A stretch of 24,795 bases of DNA from a virus (IMGVR_UViG_3300046010_002706:1-24795); one strand, 5' to 3'. Positions 14,109-21,186 are shown, numbered from the stretch's first letter. Program-made: numbers and translations. Notes: generated by a model from the sequence alone, not told the origin.

Positions 14109-15915
14109 CATTGAGTGTAATGGGTTCCTCGACACTGTTTCAAAGGTGCACTCGATTGTACTTCTGAACATGGAATCAGGGGAAATGCTGTCATATTCGT
14201 TTCCAAGTGAAACACATGACACGGTTGATTTCAAAACTGCTCTGGAGACGCTGGCTGACGCTGACGAGTTGGTAGCCCACAACGGGATAGCATTCGACAT
14301 CCCAGTTCTCCAGAAGCTGGCTCCGTGGTTCAAGCCACGCGGAAAGGTCACCGACACTCTCGTCCTCTCTCGTCTACTCCACAGTGACCTCAAGGCCGAA
14401 GACGCTCCTCGCCTCCAAGCCAAGACCATCACGCCCAAGCTCTACGGCTCCCACAGCCTTGAAGCCTGGGGTGAACGTCTGGGTCTCCACAAGGGACAGT
14501 ACGAAGGCGGGTTCGACTCTTGGAACCCTGAGATGCAGGCGTACTGCGAACAGGACGTGAGGGTGACCCTAGCCCTCTATCGTTACCTTAAGCCTGCCGA
14601 GTACTCCCAGCAAGCCATCGCCATCGAACATGACATGATGACACTCTGCGCCTCCATGGAGCGCGAGGGGTGGCCCTTCGATGTCAGGGGTGGCTTGGAG
14701 CTTTATAGTCATCTCTCAGCCCGCCGTGAGGCCATCAAGACCGAACTGCTCACCCTGTTCCCGCCGTGGGAAGTGGTGGACCGTGTGGTCACCTATAAGC
14801 GCCCTAACAAGAAGCTTGGGGTGGCTGCGGGTGACACCAAGACCTTCATGAAGACGGTCTACTTCAATCCAAGCAGCAGGCAGCACATCGCAAAGTGTCT
14901 GACTGACAAGTATGACTGGAAGCCCAAGGAGTTCACTGAGAATGGCCAGCCTAAGATCGATGACGAGGTGCTCTCGTCTCTCGTTTTCCAAGAAGCTAAA
15001 GCGTTGGCAGAATACTTCCTCATTGAGAAGCGTATCGGCCAGCTTGCCGAGGGTGATAACGCATGGCTCAAGCTTGAGCGCAGAGGCCGTATACATGGGC
15101 GGTATAATCCGAACGGGACTGTCACCGGACGCGCTACACACCAACAGCCAAACATCGCTCAGGTCCCTTCTGTTCGGAAGTCCAAGACTGGGATTCTTAA
15201 AGGACTAGCAGGAGGCTACGGCTACGAATGCCGCAGTCTCTTCAAGGCACCTCCCGGCTTCTCCATGGTTGGTGCCGACATGTCTGGCCTGGAGCTTCGC
15301 TGCCTCGCTCACTACATGGCCTACTACGACAACGGTGAGTACTCCAAGGTAGTCACGACAGGCGATGTCCACACCACCAACATGGAGGCCGCGGGCCTCA
15401 CCAGCCGCAACCAGAGCAAGCGCTTCATCTATGCCTACCTCTATGGTGCGGCACCGAAGAAGATCAGCGAAGTCTTGGAGTGCAAGGAGTCCGAAGCCCG
15501 CCGTGTCATGGAGCGCTTCGCCAAGGGACTCCCGGCACTGGCAAGCCTCAAGGCCAACGTAGGGCAGGCGGCCAAGAAGGGACACATCCTGTCCATCGAT
15601 GGACGCAAGGTCCCCATCAGGTCACCCCATGCTGCATTGAACAGCCTGCTGCAAAGCAGCGGGGCAATCCTTTGCAAGTCTTGGTTCCTCGAAATCAGAG
15701 ACAGTCTGGAAGCGCAGGGATTGGTCTGGGGGAAGGACTACTACTTCCTTGGACACATCCACGACGAAATACAGATTGCAGCAATCAAAGGTAAAGAAGA
15801 GCTTGTTGGACAAACAGCCATCGAAAGCGCCTCCAGAGTGGGGGAACGCTTCAAGTTCAAATGTCCCATCGCCGCTGAGTACAAAGTCGGCAACACATGG
15901 GCTGAAACGCACTAG
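14092..15915 (+). CDS. Family A DNA polymerase with 3'-5' exonuclease (T7 gp5-like)
   Basis: A 607-residue replicative polymerase starting at ATG 14092, with AGGAGG seven bases upstream. Exonuclease motifs: FDIECNGF (Asp6, Glu8), HNGIAFDIPVL and YCEQDVRVT. Polymerase motifs: A with Asp396 (ADMSGLELR), B (SKRFIYAYLYGA) and C with His557-Asp558-Glu559 (GHIHDEIQI). T7 gp5 has 704 residues; much of the difference is in the thumb, where only 34 residues lie between Phe223 (LFPPW) and Phe258 (YFNPSS), the region holding the long thioredoxin-binding insert in T7. Processivity may thus be obtained differently. It overlaps the endonuclease VII gene. Confidence 0.96.
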   Translation: MRFLFDIECNGFLDTVSKVHSIVLLNMESGEMLSYSFPSETHDTVDFKTALETLADADELVAHNGIAFDIPVLQKLAPWFKPRGKVTDTLVLSRLLHSDLKAEDAPRLQAKTITPKLYGSHSLEAWGERLGLHKGQYEGGFDSWNPEMQAYCEQDVRVTLALYRYLKPAEYSQQAIAIEHDMMTLCASMEREGWPFDVRGGLELYSHLSARREAIKTELLTLFPPWEVVDRVVTYKRPNKKLGVAAGDTKTFMKTVYFNPSSRQHIAKCLTDKYDWKPKEFTENGQPKIDDEVLSSLVFQEAKALAEYFLIEKRIGQLAEGDNAWLKLERRGRIHGRYNPNGTVTGRATHQQPNIAQVPSVRKSKTGILKGLAGGYGYECRSLFKAPPGFSMVGADMSGLELRCLAHYMAYYDNGEYSKVVTTGDVHTTNMEAAGLTSRNQSKRFIYAYLYGAAPKKISEVLECKESEARRVMERFAKGLPALASLKANVGQAAKKGHILSIDGRKVPIRSPHAALNSLLQSSGAILCKSWFLEIRDSLEAQGLVWGKDYYFLGHIHDEIQIAAIKGKEELVGQTAIESASRVGERFKFKCPIAAEYKVGNTWAETH

Positions 15916-15946
15916 ACACCAACCGAAGCCTCTCCATTTCGTAGAG

Positions 15947-16237
15947 ATGGACACAGGCTGCTTCGTCCCCATCTCACACAAACTGAATGCTGACGGTTAC
16001 TTCAGGAAGTCTTGGGGCAATGACCGCACCCATGACCGTCAAATGGAAATGTTCCACCGCACTGTCTTCAAGATGCACAACGGTGACATCCCTGACGGCT
16101 ATGAGGTTGACCACATGTGCAACGTGAGAGCCTGCTGTAACCCCCAGCACCTTAGGGTTCTGGAAGGCTCTGAACACGCATCCCATTCCAACAGGGAGCG
16201 GGCAAGGAGAAAGCGTGAAGAAACCAATCACCACTGA
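15947..16237 (+). CDS. HNH endonuclease, probable free-standing homing nuclease
   Basis: A 96-residue protein with an HNH core, GYEVDHMCNVRACCNPQHL, followed by RVLEGSEHASHSN and a basic tail. This type is common in phages as selfish endonucleases beside replication genes. Here it directly follows the DNA polymerase gene, a classic homing target. ATG 15947 has only a weak GAG upstream; the frame is open further upstream within the polymerase gene, so the start is uncertain. It overlaps the next gene by 23 bases. Confidence 0.82.
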   Translation: MDTGCFVPISHKLNADGYFRKSWGNDRTHDRQMEMFHRTVFKMHNGDIPDGYEVDHMCNVRACCNPQHLRVLEGSEHASHSNRERARRKREETNHH

Positions 16238-16529
16238 ATGGAAACCCAAGCTCACCGACAAGACGAAAGGCATCGATGCACAGGTGTGCAGGGTGCTGGT
16301 CGAGGCGTGGAAGGCAGGGTTCACCACCAAGTCAGACTTCTCCCGTGAGTGTGCTGACTACGTAGCTATTGCTGCATGCATGGGCTTCATCACAACTCGA
16401 ATCTTTCCTCCAGATGTCTGGGGAAGCACATGGAACATCACATCTAAAGGGCTACTAGCTCTGGAGTCAGTTTATGGCATCGACACCGAAGAAGAAGACA
16501 ACGAAGAAGAGTTCAGTACGGGTCGCTGA
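16215..16529 (+). CDS. Hypothetical protein, possibly winged-helix
   Basis: A 104-residue protein starting at GTG 16215 with AAGGAGA just upstream, a very good ribosome site. The N-terminus is basic (MKKPITTEWKPKLTDKTKG), the middle is helical with aromatic positions and the C-terminus is acidic (DTEEEDNEEEF). The pattern FTTKSDFSRECADYVAIAAC followed by NITSKGLLALE resembles a helix-turn-helix with a trailing helix, but this is only a suggestion. It overlaps the next gene by 56 bases. Confidence 0.65.
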   Translation: MKKPITTEWKPKLTDKTKGIDAQVCRVLVEAWKAGFTTKSDFSRECADYVAIAACMGFITTRIFPPDVWGSTWNITSKGLLALESVYGIDTEEEDNEEEFSTGR

Positions 16530-16779
16530 GGGTGAGCTTGTCCTCGTCACCTGGATGGACGCTTGCGCCACTGTGGGCTGGGAGGATCACCGTGCCGCCG
16601 TCCTCAAGCCTGCTCACTGTAGGTCTGTGGGCTGGGTCGGAAAGGCAGCAGACCCTGCGTCCATGCTGATCCTCTACGCCGACAGGGCGCATGAGGACAA
16701 GGATGACCACGACAGCAATAGGCGCATTGCGATTCCTACAGGGTGGATCACCAGCATCAAGAAGGTAAGGACGCCATGA
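16474..16779 (+). CDS. Hypothetical small phage protein (beta-rich)
   Basis: A 101-residue protein starting at ATG 16474 with GGAG eight bases upstream. A Lys/Thr-rich N-terminus is followed by ELVLVTWMDACATVGWED and GWVGKAADPASMLILYADRA, ending with RRIAIPTGWITSIKKV. Small proteins of this plan (VTW-DA, GW, IPTGWI) recur in many phages without known function. The first 56 bases overlap the acidic end of the upstream gene in another frame. Its stop overlaps the next start (ATGA). Confidence 0.7.
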   Translation: MASTPKKKTTKKSSVRVAEGELVLVTWMDACATVGWEDHRAAVLKPAHCRSVGWVGKAADPASMLILYADRAHEDKDDHDSNRRIAIPTGWITSIKKVRTP

Positions 16780-17069
16780 TCAAGGCTGAACAGATACCGG
16801 ACGAAGTGGTGGAGGCTGCTGCGAGGGCCACATGGGATACTCAGCGTGAGCATTGGGGCCTGTACAGGGTCATGCTGGAAACGGAAGGGCATCTGCCTCC
16901 GTATGAGGAGCTTGGCCGTGGCAAACAGCGGGAGCTTCTTGTAGAAGCCCGCGCCGCCATCGCCGCTGGACTGGTCGCGTGGCGGGGGGCTTTCGAGTTC
17001 CGGTCAGCACACGCCAACTATGGGCAGTGTCTCGCCCTCCCCCTGCCTACGGAGGCGCGCGATGAGTGA
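16776..17069 (+). CDS. Hypothetical helical accessory protein
   Basis: A 97-residue protein starting at ATG 16776 (AAGG upstream), coupled to the previous stop. Mostly helical: DEVVEAAARATWDTQ, then KQRELLVEARAAIAAGLVAW. No known family or motif. It is first of a run of four small genes that overlap each other by 8-11 bases and share a helical, Glu/Arg/Ala-rich style. Confidence 0.6.
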   Translation: MIKAEQIPDEVVEAAARATWDTQREHWGLYRVMLETEGHLPPYEELGRGKQRELLVEARAAIAAGLVAWRGAFEFRSAHANYGQCLALPLPTEARDE

Positions 17070-17391
17070 AGAAATGCAGTTGGCGCTGGAACACACTCTC
17101 AAAACCATGCGCGAACTAAAGGAAGCCAAGGCCGAAATCGAACGGCTGCGGGCTGACTTGGCCCACGCTGACGCCAAGGGGCAAGAGAACGACAAGCTGT
17201 TGTGGGGAACCATCAAGGCCAACGAACGGCTGCGGGCCGCGCTGCGGGAGATTGATCAAGCGCGGTACACGAACCGAAACACCATCAACCCGGACAATGC
17301 GTTTGAACACGCCATTTCGCTCAATGAAAAATTGATAGCGGTAATGGACATCGCCCGCGCAGCACTCGCAGAGGAGGCGCGTGATGACTGA
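17062..17391 (+). CDS. Coiled-coil accessory protein 1
   Basis: A 109-residue protein starting at ATG 17062 with GGAGG seven bases before. Residues 5-45 form a clear coiled coil (LKTMRELKEAKAEIERLRAD). It contains NERLRAALREI and ends in ARAALAEEARDD; both elements recur in the next gene. Likely oligomeric; function unknown. Confidence 0.65.
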   Translation: MSEEMQLALEHTLKTMRELKEAKAEIERLRADLAHADAKGQENDKLLWGTIKANERLRAALREIDQARYTNRNTINPDNAFEHAISLNEKLIAVMDIARAALAEEARDD

Positions 17392-17716
17392 CATTGTTGA
17401 ATATCTGATGATGCGGCGCGCAGATGGGGCGCTGTTCAACCCGTCAGGCCCGACAGCCGCCGACACCATTGCCACCCTCCGCGCCACCAACGAACGTCTG
17501 AACCGCGAACTGGATGATGTCTGGGACGCCCTAGCTATCCAGCGGGAAGACAACGGCAGCTTTGGCGATGCGTTCAAGCGCATGACCTCTGAGATTGAGC
17601 GGCTGCGGGTGGTGCTGCGGGAGACGGTCGCATGGGCTGACCGCCACGGCAAAGACCCGGATTGGCTGGATGCCGCCCGCGCAGCTCTCGCAGAGGAGAA
17701 GCCCAATGACCGCTGA
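17384..17716 (+). CDS. Coiled-coil accessory protein 2
   Basis: A 110-residue protein starting at ATG 17384 after GAGGAGG (GTG 17381 also possible). It has TIATLRATNERLNRELDDVW, IERLRVVLRETVAWADRH and the terminal ARAALAEE, all close to segments of the previous gene, including near-identical DNA such as CGGCTGCGGG and GCCCGCGCAGC. This indicates duplication or shuffling of modules. Function unknown. Confidence 0.65.
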   Translation: MTDIVEYLMMRRADGALFNPSGPTAADTIATLRATNERLNRELDDVWDALAIQREDNGSFGDAFKRMTSEIERLRVVLRETVAWADRHGKDPDWLDAARAALAEEKPNDR

Positions 17717-17972
17717 CCGCCGCGCCGCGCTGGTGGAGAGGCTGCGCGAAAGAAGCCAAAACTTGTGGACTACTGATGCCGAATTACGCAGCAATCAGTT
17801 GTTCAAAGAAGCTGCCGACACCATCACCACCCTCCGCGCCGAGACGCTGGAGGAAGCTGCGAATGTGGCTGACCGTTACGAAATCCCGCTTTGCGAAACC
17901 TCTGCGAGCCATATCGCTGCCGCAATCCGCGCTCTAGCCGCGCCTAGCGGCGCTATGAAGGGAACCACATGA
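17706..17972 (+). CDS. Helical accessory protein 3
   Basis: An 88-residue protein starting at ATG 17706, overlapping the previous gene by 11 bases. It begins TADRRAALVERLRERSQN and has a central TITTLRAETLEEAANVADRY and AAAIRALAAPSG near the end. Such proteins, with TLRAE and ALEEAA-like helices, are frequent in phages and prophages as unknown small ORFs. Its stop overlaps the start of the next gene (ATGA). Confidence 0.65.
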   Translation: MTADRRAALVERLRERSQNLWTTDAELRSNQLFKEAADTITTLRAETLEEAANVADRYEIPLCETSASHIAAAIRALAAPSGAMKGTT

Positions 17973-18157
17973 ACAAATACCACCGCTTCGCCTTCTTGGG
18001 CGCAGTCACTGGTGTGAGCCTGCTATCTTCAAGCCCCTATGCCAACGCAGGGGAAATCATACGCTGCACCAAGAGACCAAACGAATACCGTTTGTATCAC
18101 CTCCAGTGTCCTCCCGACACACGGATCAACCAACCCGGAGGGCCTTACACACCTTGA
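17969..18157 (+). CDS. Small exported protein with signal peptide
   Basis: A 62-residue protein with an N-terminal signal peptide (basic MNKYHRF, hydrophobic FLGAVTGVSLLS, likely cleavage after YANA). The mature part is only about 35 residues, with two Cys (IRCTK and LQCPP) that could form a disulfide, and a Pro-rich end. No family recognised. It is coupled upstream (ATGA) and its TGA overlaps the TTG start of the exonuclease. A secreted peptide encoded amid replication genes is unexpected. Confidence 0.6.
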   Translation: MNKYHRFAFLGAVTGVSLLSSSPYANAGEIIRCTKRPNEYRLYHLQCPPDTRINQPGGPYTP

Positions 18158-18876
18158 CAACCTTACTAATCGACGGGGACATCGTCCTCTACACATCCTC
18201 AGTCGCCACAGAGTTCTCCTGTGACTGGGGGAATGACAACTGGGTACTGAGTGCCAACCTGGAGCAATCTCAGGACCTCGCAGCCAAGTACATCGATGAG
18301 CTTATAGAGCGTTTCGATCCTGAGGAACTCATAGTCTGCCTGTCAGACCATCAGAACTTCAGGTACGACATCAATCCCGACTACAAGTCAGGCCGCAAGA
18401 ACACACGTAAACCCATCGTCTACTCACCACTCAAGGTCTGGCTCAAGGACAGCTACCAGACCCGCAGTGCCGAGAACCTTGAGGCTGATGACCTACTCGG
18501 CATTCTGGCCACAAGCCTCCCTGATGCCATCGTGGTGTCTCCTGACAAGGACCTCCAGACAGTCCCCTGCACCCTGTATCGCCAAGGGGAACTGAAGACC
18601 ATCACGCTTGAGGAGGCTAACCGTTTCCACATGTACCAGACGCTCACGGGTGATCCGACTGATGGTTACTCAGGGTGTCCGGGGGTGGGACCTAAGACGG
18701 CTGAGAAGTTGCTGCAAGGCAACCCTGAGACACATTGGGGTGTCGTGGTGCAGGCCTATGAGAAGGCGGGGCTGACTGAAGCAGATGCGCTGCTCAATGC
18801 ACGGATGGCTTTCATCCTGCGTAAGGAAAACTGGATAGATAACGAGGTGAAGCTTTGGGAACCAAGCAAGCTGTAA
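18154..18876 (+). CDS. 5'-3' exonuclease (T7 gp6-like, FEN/RNase H family)
   Basis: A 240-residue flap-nuclease family enzyme. Acidic metal ligands are visible in LLIDGDIVLY, LEADDLLG and SPDKDLQTV, and the helix-3-turn-helix DNA-binding region is DPTDGYSGCPGVGPKTAEKL. It removes RNA primers and degrades host DNA. The start is inferred as TTG 18154, overlapping the previous stop, since ATG/GTG upstream would lie deep in another gene; GGAGG stands 12 bases before it. It ends in IDNEVKLWEPSKL, matching the end of T7 gp6. The next gene starts within it. Confidence 0.9.
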   Translation: MTTLLIDGDIVLYTSSVATEFSCDWGNDNWVLSANLEQSQDLAAKYIDELIERFDPEELIVCLSDHQNFRYDINPDYKSGRKNTRKPIVYSPLKVWLKDSYQTRSAENLEADDLLGILATSLPDAIVVSPDKDLQTVPCTLYRQGELKTITLEEANRFHMYQTLTGDPTDGYSGCPGVGPKTAEKLLQGNPETHWGVVVQAYEKAGLTEADALLNARMAFILRKENWIDNEVKLWEPSKL

Positions 18877-19175
18877 GCGACTTCGGGGATGCTCCGAATA
18901 CCAATGATGACTACTACAGCGCCGACTACAGGGAGCCTGAGTGTCCTAGTCACGATGCTGTAGAGGACAAGGTCAACTCTCCGCTGCATTACAACTATGG
19001 GCGGATAGAGGTCATCGACTTCATTATGCAAGTCGGGGCGATTTACCCCGGCCACCAGTCGGTCCTTGTTGGGAATGTCTTGAAGTACCTCTCACGCGCC
19101 CCCTTGAAGGGTGACAAGGAGAAGGACCTCAAGAAGGCAAGTTGGTACCTCCAGAAGCTCATCGACACGCTTTAA
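18855..19175 (+). CDS. DUF3310 family protein (SaV-like)
   Basis: A 106-residue protein starting at TTG 18855 with GAGGTGA just upstream, overlapping the exonuclease by 22 bases. The DUF3310 pattern is clear: SPLHYNYGRIEVIDFIMQ, GNVLKYLSRAPLKG and DLKKASWYLQKLI. Members are very common in phages; some were called nucleotide kinase-like, but the function is not settled. The N-terminal 40 residues are acidic and probably disordered. The unusual start is supported by spacing and the lack of any ATG before the domain. Confidence 0.85.
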   Translation: MGTKQAVSDFGDAPNTNDDYYSADYREPECPSHDAVEDKVNSPLHYNYGRIEVIDFIMQVGAIYPGHQSVLVGNVLKYLSRAPLKGDKEKDLKKASWYLQKLIDTL

Positions 19176-19179
19176 CATA

Positions 19180-19197
19180 ACACAAGCGGAAACAATC
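19180..19197 (+). promoter_or_regulatory. Leader motif copy before the ribonucleotide reductase gene
   Basis: ACACAAGCGGAAACAATC, 18 bases ending 18 bases before ATG 19216. GCGGA-AACAA-TCCGC forms a small hairpin here (19186-19200). The distance to the ATG is too great for a ribosome site, which favours a promoter or processing role for the motif. Confidence 0.45.
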
Positions 19198-19215
19198 CGC
19201 GTTTGGGAAATCTGA

Positions 19216-20880
19216 ATGGCATTCAAATCGAACCGTAACCCTCAGTTCCGCTCCAAGATGGCTGAGGATATCTTCAATCACAAATATGCCCACGAAGGCG
19301 CTGAGACTTGGTCAGCCCTCGCGCACACGCTGGTGGATGATGTGTGCAGTGATGTGATGACCCATGGGGACATGGCACAGCTGGCACAATACATTGATGA
19401 AATGAAGATAATTCCGGGCGGACGGTACCTGTACTACGCTGGACGCCCCAACAAGTTCTTCAACAATTGCTTCCTGCTGAAGGCTGAGGAGGATACCCGT
19501 GAGGATTGGGCTGACCTCTCATGGAAGTCCGAGTCCTGCCTGATGACTGGAGGTGGCATTGGAGTTGACTACAGCACCTACCGCCCCAAGGGTTCTCGCC
19601 TCTCGCGCACTGGCGGTTCTGCATCAGGCCCCATCCCCAAGATGGAGATGATCAACGAGATCGGCCGGAAAGTCATGCAGGGTGGCTCACGCCGCTCTGC
19701 CATCTATGCCAGCCTCAACTGGCAGCATGGAGACATTCAGGACTTCCTGAAGGCCAAGGACTGGCACTCCATGATTGTCCCTGGGACCTCCACGTCCCTC
19801 GCACAGGTCAAGGAGTCTGACTTCAACTGGCCTGCACCTCTCGACATGACCAACATATCGGTCAACTACGACACCAAGTGGCTGACCAATGTGGAGGCCT
19901 TCAATGACCTTGGGGATGTCTTCATCCAGAATGTACGCCAAGCCCTCCAGACAGGTGAGCCTGGTTTCAGCTTCAACTTCTGGCACAAAGAGAACGAAAC
20001 GCTACGCAATGCCTGCACTGAAGTCACCTCAGAGGATGACAGCGATGTCTGTAATCTGGGTAGCCTGAACTTCGGGCGCATTGAGTCACTACAGGAACTA
20101 ACAGATGTCATCAGACTCGCAACTCAGTTTCTCATTTGCGGAACCCTCAAGGCCCAACTACCCTACCATAAGGTACATCTCGTTCGAGAAAAGAATCGAC
20201 GGCTGGGTCTTGGTATCATGGGGCTTCATGAGTGGCTGCTTAAGCGCGGTGAGCGCTTCGGAGTTACCCCAGAGCTTCATCAGTGGCTTACAATCTACCA
20301 GAGTGTCTCTGCTAGAGAGGCTGCTGATTTTTCCGCCCGTTGCAGCGTCTCTACACCTGTTGCTAACCGCGCCATTGCTCCGACAGGTACTATCGGCCTA
20401 CTGGCTGGAACCACTCAGGGGATTGAACCCCTTTACGCAGTCGCCTACAAGCGAAGGTATCTGAAGAATGGCACAGAGTGGCACTACCAGTATGAGGTAG
20501 ACCACACAGCCAATGAGTTGATTGAACGCTATGGCGTTGACCCCGACTCCATCGAAACAGCAGCAGACCTCGCTAGGGACTATACGCGGCGCATGGCCTT
20601 CCAAGCTGACGTGCAGGACTATGTAGACCAGTCAATTAGCTCCACGATTAATCTGCCTCCTTGGGGTTCTGAGTTGAACAATGAGGATACGGTAATGCCA
20701 TTCGCCAAAGCCCTCGCCTCATATGCCCCTCGCATGCGTGGGTTCACTTGCTATCCTGATGGGAGCAGGGGTGGCCAGCCGATTACCACAGTCAGCTACA
20801 AGGAGGCACAGCAGCACCAGGGCACCGAGTTCAAGGAGGTGTTCCATGATGCTTGTAGTGGCGGGGTGTGTGGCATCTAG
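19216..20880 (+). CDS. nrdJ: Class II (adenosylcobalamin-dependent) ribonucleotide reductase
   Basis: A 554-residue reductase catalytic subunit. Redox Cys85 (NNCFLLK) and Cys279 (SDVCNLGSLN) form the active-site pair, Asn265-Cys267-Glu269 (NACTE) is the radical triad, PTGTIGLLAGTTQGIEP is the conserved barrel loop, and CSGGVCGI supplies C-terminal shuttle cysteines 547 and 552. No ATP-cone is present and no beta-subunit gene is seen, fitting class II, which generates its radical with B12. It makes deoxynucleotides for phage replication, probably using host-supplied or salvaged cobalamin. It is shorter than well-studied class II enzymes (about 740 residues). It is flanked by the repeat AAATCTGAATG on both sides. 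Confidence 0.92.
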   Translation: MAFKSNRNPQFRSKMAEDIFNHKYAHEGAETWSALAHTLVDDVCSDVMTHGDMAQLAQYIDEMKIIPGGRYLYYAGRPNKFFNNCFLLKAEEDTREDWADLSWKSESCLMTGGGIGVDYSTYRPKGSRLSRTGGSASGPIPKMEMINEIGRKVMQGGSRRSAIYASLNWQHGDIQDFLKAKDWHSMIVPGTSTSLAQVKESDFNWPAPLDMTNISVNYDTKWLTNVEAFNDLGDVFIQNVRQALQTGEPGFSFNFWHKENETLRNACTEVTSEDDSDVCNLGSLNFGRIESLQELTDVIRLATQFLICGTLKAQLPYHKVHLVREKNRRLGLGIMGLHEWLLKRGERFGVTPELHQWLTIYQSVSAREAADFSARCSVSTPVANRAIAPTGTIGLLAGTTQGIEPLYAVAYKRRYLKNGTEWHYQYEVDHTANELIERYGVDPDSIETAADLARDYTRRMAFQADVQDYVDQSISSTINLPPWGSELNNEDTVMPFAKALASYAPRMRGFTCYPDGSRGGQPITTVSYKEAQQHQGTEFKEVFHDACSGGVCGI

Positions 20881-20886
20881 TCAGGC

Positions 20887-20935
20887 TCAACGAGAAAATC
20901 TGAATGCCTAGGGTCAACTAGAAAATCTGAATGCC
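20887..20935 (+). repeat. Tandem 22-base direct repeat after the reductase gene
   Basis: TCAAC(G/T)AGAAAATCTGAATGCC occurs at 20887-20908 and 20914-20935 with one mismatch. Its AAATCTGAATG part is also found exactly at the reductase start (19208-19218, including the ATG). The repeats contain ATGs with only tiny ORFs, so they may be remnants of a gene start. Confidence 0.75.
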
Positions 20936-20966
20936 GCCAAGTTGCTACCGTCCACAGGCGGCAACT
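20933..20966 (+). promoter_or_regulatory. Two mutually exclusive hairpins upstream of a terminator
   Basis: GCCGCC (20933-20938) can pair with GGCGGC (20957-20962), or AGTTGC (20940-20945) with GCAACT (20961-20966); both use bases 20961-20962. The intrinsic terminator starts 17 bases downstream. The arrangement is like an attenuator but could be chance. Confidence 0.3.
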
Positions 20967-20982
20967 ATAGGTCTACCGAAAG

Positions 20983-21025
20983 CACCGATTCGTCACCCTT
21001 CGCCGGCTGATGGATCGGTGTTTTT
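20983..21025 (+). terminator. Intrinsic terminator after the reductase gene
   Basis: CACCGAT (20983-20989) pairs with ATCGGTG (21014-21020), extended inward by TCGTCA with TGATGG (with G-T pairs) to 13 bp, then TTTTT. The same outer stem and T-run are found in the terminator at 4925. It ends the long replication operon. Confidence 0.88.
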
Positions 21026-21032
21026 CGTCTGG

Positions 21033-21186
21033 CCTAGGGCACCTCAGTTCACCCCTCGTTCCGAGGCTCTAGGAAGGCCTAGGAGTGGCCTTGGGCAGGG
21101 TGCCCGCTACCCATGTGGCTTGGAGAAACTAGGGGCTTCCTAGGGCTTCCTGGGGCTTCCTAGGGCTTCCTGGGGCTTCCTAGGGC
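21033..21186 (+). repeat. CCTAGG-rich region with 10-bp tandem repeats
   Basis: From 21131 to 21180 the unit (A/T)(A/G)GGGGCTTCC-like, in practice GGGCTTCCTA alternating with GGGCTTCCTG, repeats five times with a strict 10-base period, ending in TAGGGCATTA. CCTAGG palindromes occur at 21033, 21078, 21139, 21159 and 21179, and another at 20907. No gene is present from 20881 to 21320. One repeat per helical turn puts all sites on one face of DNA, as in protein-binding iterons. Confidence 0.8.

Noticed and set aside
19176-19215. Cobalamin riboswitch before the B12-dependent reductase
   Set aside because: Only 40 bases are available and no B12-box-like sequence is present.
20105-20464. 119-residue ORF in a second frame of the reductase gene
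   Set aside because: Unlike the primase overlap, it covers conserved enzyme sequence, lacks a ribosome site and reads as a Ser/Leu-rich frame shadow.
21131-21186. CRISPR array
   Set aside because: Units are 10 bases with no spacers; it is a simple tandem repeat.
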